DNA of 64,000 nt from Adiantum capillus-veneris (GCA_014529385.2 CM043945.1:94898112-94962111); one strand, 5' to 3'; counted from the stretch's first letter, positions 50,784 through 61,941 are shown. The notes: generated by a model not told the origin, from the letters alone. Made by a program: numbers and translations.

Positions 50784-51723
50784 TGTTGAGCCAGCAGAGG
50801 ATCACACCCACATTTCTGCTCACACTCATCATTTTTGTAACCATTGATTGTAATAAATGTCTTTCCGACATTAATTTTGATTTGAGCCATTCATTAAGTA
50901 ACGGGACTCAATTGAGTTTCCAGCTTGTAATTCCGAAGTAATTTCACTTGCTGATGTAATTAGTTAGAGATGTTCTCACCTCCAAGGCTAAGGTATATAA
51001 GCCAAAGTTTTTGTAACCTAAGGGATTCAGATGATTAATCAAAGTGAGTTTTTGAGCGTCGTGACTGTGTCTGAGAGAGAGTGAGAGAGAGAGAGAGTCT
51101 TATCTACTTGCTACGCGAGCTACGGAGCCGCCATTGGAGAAGCGACACCGCCATTGTGTTAGCAACGGCGAGAGCTACACACAGATACCAAGAGTGCGCG
51201 CTATCGGCTTCTATGTGTGGTAAGTTCCTATGAGCTTCGGTGTGAGTTTTCTTCCAACTTGTGTGTCGGAATGGAGCCTGCAGCATATCTATAGAACCAC
51301 AACGAGTAGAGCTACACATTAGTACCATCGGGGTCAAGTTTCGGTCACCTGTAATTTTCGGCCTGTCTTCATATGCATTTACCGCACGGAGTGGTTATAG
51401 GTTGATTTTGCAGTTCAAGTCTTTAAGATGTTGTTCTTACCTAGTGCATAGACTTCCCCTTGAGTTTGAGATCGATTTAACGATTCTAGATCCCATTTCG
51501 TATAGCATTCGTTCGTAGTACGGATTTCAGTCACTTGCGTATTTTAGAACTTAGATTTGATTTCCTTAGTAGTGATTGTCATTAGAAGGTCGAGTAGGTG
51601 GTTTGACACCCACCTAGTTGTTTCCATGCGCCTGCGGGTCAAGCTCCGTCCTTGTCTGACAAATTCTATTGTTGGTTGAGTTCTCGCTATTTAGCTTCCG
51701 CTAGCGGCGTAACCGCCTTAACA
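50784..51723 (+). repeat. 3' LTR of the 19-kb gypsy element
   Basis: 940-bp partner of 32701-33642. All 16 substitutions between the pair are transitions, and at least half lie at CpG sites (for example TACGCG/TATGCA and CGCAAGC/CGCGAGC). Confidence 0.96.
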
Positions 51724-53475
51724 AAAACAAACAAAAGAAACAGGTGATGAGTACATGGAGCTTGAGGACGGTGAAGACTCAAGGACTGCAAACCGTGACA
51801 ATATGCAACAACATCAACCAAATGAGGAGCCTCAACCTATTCCCTGAAGATCTACAAGAGCAAGTAGACCTCCAGAAAGGTTTGTTCCTTCCTTCAACCA
51901 TCTGTTGATCTCAGATTCTGGAGAGCTGGAATTATACGAAGAAGCTATGCAATACGAATCCAAAGAAGAATGGATGAAGAGCATGCAAGTGGAGATGGAC
52001 TCATTACATCACAACCAAACATGGGAGTTGTTTGAGTTGCCTAAAGGTAAGTGGGCACTTCAGAACAAATGGGTGTATAAGATGAAGGAAGAAGAAGGTG
52101 GGAAGAAAAGGTACAAGTCTAGGCTTGTGGTACAAGGGTTTTCTCAAAAGAAAGGTATTGACTTCAATGAAATATTTTCTCCTGTTGTAAAAATGAACTC
52201 AATTAGGCTTGTCTTAAGCCTTGTGGCTACTCATGATCTAAATCTTGAGCAACTGGATGTAAATATAGCATTCCCTCGCGGTGACTTAGACGAGGAAATT
52301 TACATGCTTCAACCAAAGGGGTATGAAGTAAAAGGTAAGGAGAAAATGGTTTGCAGATTAAAGAAGAGCTTGTATGGTTTAAAGCAAGCATCAAGACAAT
52401 GGTACTTGAAGTTTGATTGATGGATGTTGGATCATGGATTCACAAGATGCAACTCTGATCACTAGGTCTACACGGAGAATTTGGGAGATGGGAAAGTCAT
52501 CATCCTAATGTTGTATGTTGATGACATGCTGATTGCAAGTGCTAACATGCAGGACATCAAACACCTAAAAGAGGAGCTGTCTAAATCTTTTTCAATGAAA
52601 GATTTAGGTGCTGCAAAGAGGATACTTGGTATGAAGATATCAAGGGTCAGGATGAAGAAGACAATAAAGCTATCTCAAGAGGATTACATCAAGACGGTAC
52701 TAGAAAGGTTTGTAATGCAAAATGCAAAAACGGTCTCTACACCTTTGGCTGGTCACTTTAAACTAACCAAGGATATGTGTCCAAAGACACAAGAGGACAT
52801 AACATATCTGTCTAAAGTTCCATATGCTGCAATGGTAGGTTCTCTATGTATGCTATGGTCTGGACAAGGCCAGACATTGCACATGCAGTGGGAGTTGTAA
52901 GTAGGTTCATGGACAACCCAGGTAAAGAGCACTGGCAAGCTGTGAAGTGGATGCTTAGGTATCTAAAAGGGACAACAACAAATGCTTTGTATTTTAGAGG
53001 AACTGATATTTTTCTTCAAGGGTATGCTGATGCAGATATGGCAGGTGACAAAGATACTCAAAGGAGCACTACTGGCTATTTTTTCACAGTTGGAGGCACA
53101 GCAGTAAGTTGAGCTTCAAAGCTGCAAAAAGTGGTCTCACATTCTACCACGGAAGCAGAGTATGTAGCAATGACGGAGGCAAGCAAAGAAATTCTGTGGC
53201 TTCACAGATTCTTAGAAGACCTTGGATTCAAACAAGACAATTGTGTCTTGTACAGTGATAGCCAAAGTGCTATCCATCTTGCAAAGAACTCGGACTTTCA
53301 TTCAAGAAAAAAGCACATTGAGGTGAGATATCACTTCATACGCACTCTTTTGGAAGAGGGACAACTAAAGCTAGGAAAGGTGCATACAAGTGAAAATCTT
53401 GCAGACATGTTTACAAAGGTGGTCAACAAGGAGAAGTTGAGCTTTTGCTCATCTTCAATCAGCATTCAAGGATAA
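51724..53475 (+). pseudogene. Copia B1 reverse transcriptase and RNase H, disabled
   Basis: It resumes B1 pol after the gypsy insertion. RT blocks: LQNKWVYKMKEEEGGKKRYK, RLVVQGFSQKKGIDF, YGLKQASRQWYLKFD and ILMLYVDDMLIAS. RNase H blocks: YADADMAGDKDTQRSTTGY, STTEAEYVAMTEAS and LYSDSQSAIHLAKNS. Lesions against B2: TGA 51845-51847 (CGA to TGA), TGA 52418-52420 (CGA to TGA), a TAG near 52464, a 1-bp loss near 52848, and TGA near 53110 (TGG to TGA). Confidence 0.92.
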
Positions 53476-53524
53476 GAAGCCAAGATGGAAAGCAATCATA
53501 GGTTTGGTTTGGAGACCAGTCTCC

Positions 53525-53535
53525 AAGTGGGAGAT
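53525..53535 (+). other. Polypurine tract of copia B1
   Basis: AAGTGGGAGAT immediately before TGTTAAG of the 3' LTR. Confidence 0.85.
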
Positions 53536-54155
53536 TGTTAAGTATGGAGCCTGATTTACCCCTTGTAATTTTTTGTATTAAAAATGCACATTTGTAAGGC
53601 CCCCGTTATGAGGAGAAGCCATCGTGCATGAAGAAAAATCACTCACCAGAAATAAAAATCACTTGCCGAAAACCAAAATTTTTACCCCCAGTCTCACACC
53701 CGGAATATTCCTTTTCGTCGGAATATTATGGCCGGATGGCGGCCAAAAAGTGGTCGGAAAATGACCGGTCAGTTGGCCGGTAGTGGTCGCCGGTGGTCGG
53801 AAGTCAATGGCCGTGGCCGATTTCAATGAAGGACTTGTCTTCTCAAGCGCAGCCACACATGGGCGGATTGGAGGGTCCGATTTGGACTTATCTACACAAG
53901 GGTGGCTACACATGGCTGCCTCTCATGAGAGAGGCATGCCCTTTTGGACTATAAAAGGAGAACATTTCTACACACATTTCATAGTGTGAAGTTGATGCAA
54001 CAAGGTGGGTGTGAGGTGGTGAGAGTGAAGCAAGGCGGGAGCTCCAAAAGGGTATAATCCCTTTGTAACCTACTTCTTGTTTTGAAGTACTAAAGCCATT
54101 GAGTGGCTACTTTCTCGTAGACGTAACCCACATTGGGTGAACCACGTATATCGTG

Positions 54156-54200
<45 letters not shown>

Positions 54201-54283
54201 AATCTCTTGTGTGTGTAAACTATCTCTCTCTCCATTAAGTAATCTACACAATTATCTGCTAAGATACATCATATTTCCTAACA
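53536..54283 (+). repeat. 3' LTR of copia B1
   Basis: 748 bp, TGTTAAGTATGGAGCC to TTCCTAACA. TATA box TATAAAA at 53950-53956. A GGCCGG-rich stretch lies at about 53730-53815 and a CT tract at 54160-54194. The short ORFs across the GGCCGG part are not conserved in frame with other LTR copies. Confidence 0.92.
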
Positions 54284-55199
54284 GGATTATTGTTTAGTGA
54301 TTTTGGCACTACATAGATTCAAGTCAAGGATGAACTAAAGTAAGATGTGAAAAAAAGGTCTACAAAATTCCACTATAAATATTATCTCCATATTGCAAAG
54401 TTATAAATGGTTAATTGAGCTATTAAGAAGCTCCACTATTATATAAGCATCTCTATTAGTGAGTTTAGGTGTCTAATTAGTGAATCAAGGTGCTCACTAG
54501 CTTTGAAGGCCCGAACAATGCATACTATATCTCTAGGTATGAAAGACATTGGGTAGAAAGTGAACTCACCTTGAAATTTTTGAATGTGAAAAGAACTAAG
54601 GAGCTTGAGAGCACAACTATAGAGTCTCCATCATCTTGTCCCTCACTTTCCTCTTCACTAACAATTATGTGTCGTGCTTGAATGCCTTTAGCGCTCAATC
54701 ACGCTTATGTTTCTTGATGATTTTGTGCTTGCATTTGTGGCTTGTTGAGCATGGTTTTTATCTACCTCTACATGCACAATCATTTTTCTCCATGCATACG
54801 TGCATGCTAAGTTGTGTATACATTGTATATTAAGTAGTATAGATGTGTGCTTACTTGTTGTTGCAATGTATTGCAGGTTGAGCGAAAGTAGGGGGGGTGC
54901 CAAGTGCCTGGTTCCTCTCAGAGAGTCATGTTCCCAACATTCAACCAAGGAGCTCTTTCACATTCGTAAGGGGGCTACATGGTCCTAGGAGTTTCAATTT
55001 AGAGGATGCATGTCCTTACCATGATATGCTATACCGACTACCAACCTTATTTGGCACCATTTTCTGGGAGCAATCAACTAAATTAGAGGAGCCCAAAGCT
55101 AGATTTGGGAAGAAATAATTGCTAATTTCATCATTTTTAGTTTATGTCTAGATTAGTTCATTTGTAGGAGTCACGATTTTGTATGATTTCCCCCCGATT
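54284..55199. other. Unassigned DNA between copia B1 and the minus-strand gag remnant
   Basis: Short frames on both strands, none with a recognisable domain. It may be the downstream part of the minus-strand copia remnant, too decayed to read. Confidence 0.35.
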
Positions 55200-55740
55200 T
55201 GGTGGTCCAAGTTTTCAAAAATCTTCAATCATTTAGGCTTATAAAACTTGGAATGTTTCCTCAAGTAAATTGCTTACATGCTAGCCCTAAACCATGCAAG
55301 ATGGCTTCCATTTTGTCATCCTCATCAACCATAACACAAATTCATGCAAGGGATTCATATACGGTCTTTACATTCAAGACATAATCATTCACTCATAGGC
55401 CCATCTTCTTCACAATGTTGAGCTCTATCCTTAGTTGTAGCTTCGTTTTGTGATTCTTCGTCACATCTAGTGAGACCAAATTGTTCCATGCCTCCATAGG
55501 AGACCGCAAATCCTATGTATGTATAATCATAGAGTTCTCCACACTAACATACAACCAATACATGGCCTTCAATGCTCCTTGTTTCCAATCTTTGAGCACC
55601 TCAATTACCTATTGAGGAGTGGGATTCTCCTTGAGCAACACTAGTGCATCTTCATGTTCACCTTCAACATACTCCTAATAACCTTTAACCATTAGGGAAT
55701 TATTCATTCTAAACTTTCAAGCATGGAAGTTTTTCTTGTC
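55200..55740 (-). pseudogene. Copia gag (UBN2-type) remnant, minus strand
   Basis: Reading the minus strand from about 55740 gives NFHA, stop, KFRMNNSLMVKGY, stop, EYVEGEHEDALVLLKENP, then VIEVLKDWKQGALKAMYW, DLRSPMEAWNNLVSLDVTKN, HKTKLQLRIELNIVKKMGL, stop, VNDYVLNVKTVYESL. This is the first part of a copia gag of the UBN2 type. At least the first two stops stand where the family has Trp (TGG to TGA or TAG), consistent with methylation-driven transitions. If copia B2 is removed, this gag lies about 450 bp downstream of the primer-site-like sequence at 61711-61724 on the same strand. Confidence 0.75.
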
Positions 55741-56159
55741 CTAATCATTGTCATTGTCCTAAAAATAACATTTCTACCTTCAAAAAGCCAACAAACATAC
55801 ACCCAGTAAAACACTTCGCACAACTATAAAAGAGTTGTGAAAATTACACCACCACCGATCTTTTTGCTACCCCAAAATAGGAGATTTACAAAAACCCAAA
55901 CCTTTGCATTCTTGCATGCAAATTGTTAAGTATGAAGCCTGATTTACCCTTGTAATTTTCTGTGGTAAAAGCGCACATTTGTAAGGCCCCCATTATGAGG
56001 AGAAGCCATCGTGCGTGAAGGAAAATCACTCACCGGAAACCAAAATTTTCACGGACAAGAATCAGGGGCAACTTTAAAGGCCTCGGGGGCGGAGGCCCCC
56101 GAGACCTTCTTTTTCGCCGGAATATTATGGCCGGACGGCGGCCGGAAAGTGGTCGGAAA

Positions 56160-56265
56160 ACAACCGATCGGTTGGCTGGTGGCCGGTAGTCAATGGCCGA
56201 TGGCCGGTGGTCGGAAGTCAATGGCCGGTGGCCGGTGGCCGAATTCAATGGCCGGTAGCCGAATT
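56160..56265 (+). repeat. GGCCGGTGG-type minisatellite in the B-family LTR
   Basis: Short units built from TGGCCGGTGG and TCAATGGCCGG repeat with variable order. The matching stretches at 60885-60985 (3' LTR) and 53730-53815 (B1) differ in length and arrangement. It lies about 130-230 bp upstream of the TATA box, so variation may affect promoter strength. Confidence 0.8.
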
Positions 56266-56391
56266 CAAAAGCGGACTTGTCTTCTCAAGGGCGGCCACAC
56301 ATGGGCGGATTGGAGGGTCCGATTTGGACTTATTCTCACAAGGGCGGCTATACATGGCTGTCTCTCATAAGAGAGGGCAACCCTTTTGGCC

Positions 56392-56398
56392 TATAAAA
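56392..56398 (+). promoter_or_regulatory. TATA box of the copia B2 5' LTR
   Basis: TATAAAA in GCCTATAAAAGGAGG, also found at 61111-61117 and, in B1, at 53950-53956. Transcription probably starts near the conserved CATTTTATAGTGTGAAG. Confidence 0.65.
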
Positions 56399-56634
56399 GG
56401 AGGCCATTTCTACACACATTTTATAGTGTGAAGTTGATGCAACAAGGTGAGTGTGAGGTGGTGAGAGTGAAGCAAGGCGGGAGCCCGTGGACGTAGCCCA
56501 CATTGGGTGAACTACGTATATCGTGTGTACTCTCTCTCTCTCTCTACTCTATAATCTCGTGTATATAAATGTGTCTCTCTCCATTAAGTAATCTACTCAA
56601 TTATCTATTTAGCTACGTCTTATTTTCTAACAAC

Positions 56635-56646
56635 TGGTATCAGAGC
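56635..56646 (+). other. tRNA-Met primer-binding site of copia B2
   Basis: TGGTATCAGAGC, a perfect match to the usual plant copia primer site, 2 bp after the LTR. Confidence 0.92.
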
Positions 56647-56705
56647 AAGGTTTGCTCGTAGCTAAATTATCTCAAGGAAAGGATTCCTTGAATTGAGTGG
56701 GAGTT

Positions 56706-59700
56706 ATGGCGGAGGAAGGGAAGCTCAAGATTGAGAAGTTCAACGGCAAAAACTACCAACATTGGAAGATGCAGATTGAAGACTATCTCTACAAGAAGGA
56801 CCTCTATTTGCCACTAGGCGGTCTTGCGAAGAAGCCCGCAACAATGGCAGATGAAGCATGGATTGTCCTTGATCGAAAGGCACTAGGAACAATCCGGTTA
56901 AGCTTGGCGTCAACGGTGGCCTTCAATGTTTCGGAGATGAAGACCACGGAGGACTTGATGAAGTCACTTGACGACTTCTACGAGAAACCATCGGCATCCA
57001 ATAAGGTATTTCTTATGAAGCGCTTGTTCAATCTAAAGATGGCAGAGAATGGTTCAGTTGCAGAACACGTAAATGACTTTAACACAAACATAAGTCAACT
57101 TCGATGAGTGAAAATCAATTTCGATGACGAAGTGCGAGCTCTCCTTATACTATCATCTCTACCGGATAGTTGGGACAGCCTTGTGATGGCTGTAAGTAAT
57201 TCTATCTCTGGCACAAATACTCTTAAGTTTGATGATGTTGTGGGTGTTCTCCTAAGCGAGGAAATGCGAAGGAGAAGCACAAGAGAATAATCAAGTGCTG
57301 CACTATCAGTGGAAACAAGAGGAAGGCTTAAGGAGAGGTTCAAAAACCAAAAGGGTCGTGATCGCTCAAGGCGGAGCAAGTCACGCACAAAGTCAGTTCT
57401 TGAATGTTGGAACTGCGGCAAGAAGGGCCACGTCAAGAAGGATTACTGGTCCAAGAAGAAGAAGGAGACAGAGTCTCAAGACAACAAGCCAACATCGGAG
57501 GCCAATGTGGCAGGTAAAGTAGAGCAAGATGCTCTAATTCTCTCATTAGACAATGTGTCTAATTCCTGGATAGTAGATTCCGGGGCTTCATTCCATGCGA
57601 CACCACACAAGCAACATTTCCAAGACTACACCAAAGGTAATTTTGGGTATGTATACTTGGGAGATGATAAGGCTTGTGAGATTGTCGGCAAAGGTACAGT
57701 TTCTGTCAAAACTGCTAACGGAAATGAATGGAAGCTTAAAGATGTTAGGCATGTTCCTTCTCTTCGCAAAAATTTGATCTCTACAGGACAATTGGACGAT
57801 GAAGGTCACAACATTGCATTCCGAAACAAACGGTGGAAGATCTCAAAGGGATCTTTGATGGTTGCCAAGGGTGAAAAAGTCGGTACACTTTACTTGTGTA
57901 CTGTTAGCACGCAACCTTCAGCTTGTGCAGCAACTACAGAAGTTGACAGTGCGGTGTGGCACTACCGACTTGGGCATATGAGTGCCAAAGGAATGCAAAT
58001 CCTTCAAACAAAGAAGCTTCTACCAAGTTTGAAAGAAGTGGACTTAGAGTTCTGTGAAGATTTTGTTTATGGTAAACAAAAGAGGGTAAAATTTCAAAAA
58101 TCAGGAAATGAAAGAAAAAATAAAAAACTTGAGTTGGTTCATTCGGATGTTTGGGGTCCTGCAAGTACACCATCACTTGGTGGCTCATTGTACTATGTAA
58201 CATTCATAGACGATGCGACTAGAAAAACATGGGTTTATGTCATGAAGAATAAATCCGATGTATTTTCCATATTTCAAAGGTGGAAAGCCTTTGTGGAGAA
58301 TGAAACAGGTACCAAGGTTAAATGCCTCAGATCCGACAATGGAGGCGAATATTGCAGCCAAGCTTTTGAAAGCTTTTGTGCTAGCAATGGCATTCGGAGG
58401 CAAAGAACAACCCCAAGGACACCTCAACAAAATGGGATTTCATAAAGGATGAACAGGAAAATCATGGAACGAGCACGAAGCATGTGGCTACATGCAGGCC
58501 TACCGCTTGAGCTTTGGGCGGAAGCTGTAAGTACGTCTGTGTACTTAATCAATCGTTCACCCTCAACGGCATTGGATGGGGGAGTTCCAGAAGAGGCATG
58601 GACAGGTAAACCGGTGAATTATGCATTTCTCAAAGTGTTTGGGTGTGAGTCTTTCATGCACGTAGATAGAAGCCTAAGATCAAAGCTAGATGCAAAGTCC
58701 AAAAAGTGTTTCTTCATTGGCTATGGAGAAGGAGACTTTGGGTATCGCCTATGGAATCCTGAAGATGGTAAAATCTTAAGGAGTAGGGATGTAATTTTTA
58801 ACGAACAAAATATGTACAAAGATTACTTGGAAAGAAAACAAACAAAAGAAACAGGTGATGAGTACATGGAGCTTGAGGACGGTGAAGACTCAAGGACTGC
58901 AAACGGTGACAATGTGCAACAACGTCAACCAAATGAGGAGCCTCAACCTATTCCCCGAAGATCTACAAGAGCAAGTAGACCTCCAGAAAGGTTTGTTCCT
59001 TCCTTCAACCATCTCTTGATCTCAGATTCTGGAGAGCCGGAATCATATGAAGAAGCTATGCAACATGAATCCAAAGAAGAATGGACGAAGAGCATGCAAG
59101 TGGAGATCACTACATCGTAACCAAACATGGGAGTTGGTTGAGTTTCCTAAAGGTAAGCGGGCACTTCAAAACAAATGGGTGTACAAGCTAAAGGAAGAAG
59201 AAGGTGGGAAGAAAAGGTACAAGTCTAGGCTTGTGGTAAAAGGTTTTTCTCAAAAGAAAGGTATTGACTTCAATGAAATATTTTCTCCTGCTGTAAAAAT
59301 GAACTCAATTAGGCTTGTCTTAAGCCTTGTGGCTGCTCATGATCTAAATCTCGAGCAAATGGATGTAATTACGGCATTCCCTCACGGTGACTTAGAGGAG
59401 GAAATCTACATGCTTCAACCAAAGGGGTATGAAGTAAAAGGTAAGGAGAAAATGGTTTGCAGATTAAAGAAGAGCTTATATGGTTTAAAGCAAGCATCAA
59501 GACAATGGTACTTGAAGTTTGATCGATGGATGTTGGGTCATGGATTCACAAGATGCAACTCGGATCACTGCGTCTACACGGAGAATTTGGGAGATGGGAA
59601 ATTCATCATCCTAATGTTGTATGTTGATGACATGTTGATTGCAAGTGCTAACATGCAGGACATCAAAGACCTAAAAGAGGAGCTGTCCAAATCTTTTTCA

Positions 59701-60582
59701 ATGAAAGATTTAGGTGTTGCAAAGAGGATTCTTGGTATGAAAATATTAAGGGACAGGACGAAGAAGACAATAAAGCTATTTGAAGAAGAATACATCAAGA
59801 AGGTACTAGAAAGGTTTGCAATGCAAAATGCAAAACCAGTTTCTACACCTTTGGCTGGTCATTTTAAACTAACGAAGGATATGTGTCGAAAGACACAAGA
59901 GGAGATAGCCTATATGTCTAAAGTTCCATATGCTGCAGCGGTAGGTTCTCTAATGTATGCTATGGTCTGGACAAGGCCAGACATTGCACATGCAGTAGGA
60001 GTTGTGAGTAGGTTCATGGACAACCCAGGTAAAGAGCATTGGCAAGCTGTGAAGTGGATACTTAGGTATCTAAAAGGGACAACAACAAATGCTTTGTATT
60101 TTGGAGGAACTGATATTTTTCTAGAAGGGTATGCTGATGCAGATATGGTAGGTGACAAAGATACTCGAAGGAGCACTACTGGCTATGTGTTCACGGTTGG
60201 AGGCACAGCAGTAAGCTGGGCTTCAAAGCTGCAGAAAGTGGTTTCACTTTCTACCACGAAAGCAGAGTATGTAGCAATGACGGAGGCAAGCAAAGAAATT
60301 CTGTGGCTTCACAGATTCTTAGAAGAGCTTGGATTCAAACAAGACAATTGTGTCTTGTACAGTGATAGCCAAAGCGCTATCCATCTTGCGAAGAACTCAG
60401 CCTTTCATTCAAGGACAAAGCACATTGAGGTGAGATATCACTTCATACGCACTCTTTTGGAAGAGGGACAACTAAAGCTAGGAAAGGTGCATACAAGTGA
60501 AAATCCTGCAGACATGTTTACAAAGGTGGTCAACAAGGAGAAGTTGAGCTTTTGCTCATCTTCAATCGGCATTCAAGGATAA
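56706..60582 (+). pseudogene. Copia B2 gag-pol polyprotein, four lesions
   Basis: ATG 56706 starts gag (EGKLKIEKFNGKNYQHWKMQ). The knuckle CWNCGKKGHVKKDYW has its last Cys changed to Tyr. Protease: SWIVDSGASFHATP. Integrase: HYRLGHMSAKGMQILQ, VHSDVWGPAS, LRSDNGGEYCSQAF. RT: RLVVKGFSQKKGIDF and LMLYVDDMLIAS. RNase H: YADADMVGDKDTRRSTTGY and LYSDSQSAIHLAKNS. Lesions: TGA 57105-57107, TAA 57288-57290, TAA 58443-58445 at the codon of the integrase catalytic Glu, and a 5-bp deletion near 59110 before RT. It ends at TAA 60580-60582. Confidence 0.93.
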
Positions 60583-60631
60583 GAAGCCAGAATGGAAAGC
60601 AGTCACAGGTTTGGTTTGGAGATCAGTCTCC

Positions 60632-60642
60632 AAGTGGGAGAT
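60632..60642 (+). other. Polypurine tract of copia B2
   Basis: AAGTGGGAGAT just before the 3' LTR, identical to the B1 tract. Confidence 0.9.
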
Positions 60643-61316
60643 TGTTAAGTATGGAGCCTGATTTACCCTTGTAATTTTCTGTGGTAAAAGCGCACATTTG
60701 TAAGGCCCCCATTATGAGGAGAAGCCATCGTGCGTGAAGGAAAATCACTCACCGGAAACCAAAATTTTCACGGACAAGAATCAGGGGCAACTTTAAAGGC
60801 CTCGGCAGCGGAGGCCCCCGAGACTTTTTTTTCGCCGGAATATTATGGCCGGACGGCGGCCGGAAAGTGGTCGGAAAACAACCGGTCGGTTGGCCGGTAG
60901 TCAATGGCCAATGGCCGGTGGTCGGAAGTCAATGGCCGGTGGCCGGTGGTCAGAAGTCAATGGCCGGTGGCCGGTGGCCGAATTCAAAAGCGGACTTGTC
61001 TTCTCAAGGGCGGCCACACATGGGCGGATTGGAGGGTCCGATTTGGACTTATTCGCACAAGGGCGGCTACACATGGTTGTCTCTCATAAGAGAGGGCAAC
61101 CCTTTTGGCCTATAAAAGGAGGCCATTTCTACACATATTTTATAGTGTGAAGTTGATGCAATAAGGTGAGTGTGAGGTGGTGAAGTGAAGTAAGGCGGGA
61201 GCTCCATTAAGGGTATAATCCCTTTGTAAACTACTTCTTGTTTTGAAGTACTAAAGCCATTGAGTGGCTGCTTTCCCGTGGACGTAGCCCACATTGGGTG
61301 AACCACGTATATCGTG

Positions 61317-61355
<39 letters not shown>

Positions 61356-61439
61356 CTATAATCTCGTGTATATAAATCTGTCTCTCTCCATTAAGTAATC
61401 TACTCAATTATCTATTTAGCTACGTCTTATTTCATAACA
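60643..61439 (+). repeat. 3' LTR of copia B2
   Basis: 797 bp, TGTTAAGTATGGAGCC to TTCATAACA. It contains TATA box 61111-61117, the minisatellite at about 60885-60985 and a CT tract at 61320-61352. It is followed by the target duplication CAAAT. Confidence 0.94.
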
Positions 61440-61710
61440 CAAATGCACTCTAACTCCAAATTTGGAGACTAAAATGTGCCTAAAATTGAAATCTGACTGC
61501 ATAAATATATCCGTCATAACTAAACAACTCCCCAAGCTGCAATTATCGTCCACAAAAATTGCCAAAATCAAAGATAGTTGCCAATGCCTTCTAAAAATCC
61601 CATGGGTGAGTGTAGTACCAACATGTGAGGGAAAAGGACTAGAGAACCCTTACTCTCAAGAACTTCTTCCACTACTCCTACTTGATGATCATAGCTCCTT
61701 AGCCACAACT
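61440..61710 (-). other. Probable leader of the minus-strand copia remnant
   Basis: No ORF on the minus strand. It lies between a primer-site-like sequence and copia B2; without B2 it would join the gag remnant at 55740. Confidence 0.4.
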
Positions 61711-61724
61711 AGGCTTTGGTACCA
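61711..61724 (-). other. Primer-binding-site-like sequence, minus strand
   Basis: In minus orientation TGGTACCAAAGCCT, two transitions away from the usual TGGTATCAGAGC. It directly follows LTR-like DNA ending ...TTTACA. Position and orientation fit the gag remnant at 55200-55740. Confidence 0.5.
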
Positions 61725-61941
61725 TGTAAAGAGATAGGCAAGGAGAGAGCTTAAGCGCTTGTAATCACACATGCACAAAACCAAGAGAGTACACAATGGA
61801 AATGAGCACAAAGCTACTTCTTCTTCTTCACTACTCAAAATTATGATAATATCTACAAAACATAAGTGGAAAATGCACAATAGTAGGAACTATGTACAAT
61901 TATCAATGTGAAACTGCTAGTAGTGAGCGAGCATGGCAAGA

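Larger units (their letters stand above)
32701..51723 (+). mobile_element. 19,023-bp Ty3/gypsy element with extra ORF and palindrome arrays
   Basis: LTRs at 32701-33642 and 50784-51723 differ by 16 substitutions and one 2-bp indel. The target duplication AAAAC is perfect (32696-32700 and 51724-51728). Order: LTR, tRNA-Asp primer site, 1.4-kb leader with palindromes, gag, protease-RT-RNase H, integrase, second retropepsin-like domain and basic tail, 2.8-kb non-coding region with palindromes, extra ORF, polypurine tract, LTR. The tRNA-Asp primer and the extra ORF after pol recall Athila-type elements, but several parts have no counterpart that I know in that group. A handful of stops and frameshifts disable this copy. 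Confidence 0.95.
30227..54283 (+). mobile_element. Ty1/copia element B1, 5'-truncated and split by a 19-kb insertion
   Basis: The two halves 30227-32700 and 51724-54283 are collinear with the intact-length copy B2 (55924-61439). The break falls inside pol, and the gypsy element's target duplication AAAAC restores the reading seen in B2 exactly. The 5' LTR starts abruptly near 30227, at the point matching about 54027 in its own 3' LTR, so some 490 bp of LTR are missing. The coding sequence carries many stops and frameshifts, more than B2. Confidence 0.92.
55924..56632 (+). repeat. 5' LTR of copia B2
   Basis: 709 bp, TGTTAAGTATGAAGCC to TTTCTAACA. TATA box TATAAAA at 56392-56398. It lacks about 74 bp that the 3' LTR has (about 61203-61276), with GGGAGC joined directly to CCGTGG. 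The GGCCGG-rich stretch (about 56160-56265) differs in unit number and order from the 3' LTR. Confidence 0.93.
55924..61439 (+). mobile_element. Ty1/copia element B2, full length, coding sequence disabled
   Basis: 5' LTR 55924-56632, 3' LTR 60643-61439, perfect target duplication CAAAT at 55919-55923 and 61440-61444. The internal part holds primer site, gag-pol and polypurine tract. It is the same family as B1 and its better-preserved guide copy. Only four coding lesions are visible: three in-frame stops and one 5-bp deletion. Confidence 0.95.

Noticed and set aside
60845-61150. Gly/Arg-rich ORFs (MAGGRKSMAGG type) in copia B LTRs
   Set aside because: They come from the GGCCGG minisatellite, whose units differ in number and frame between LTR copies.
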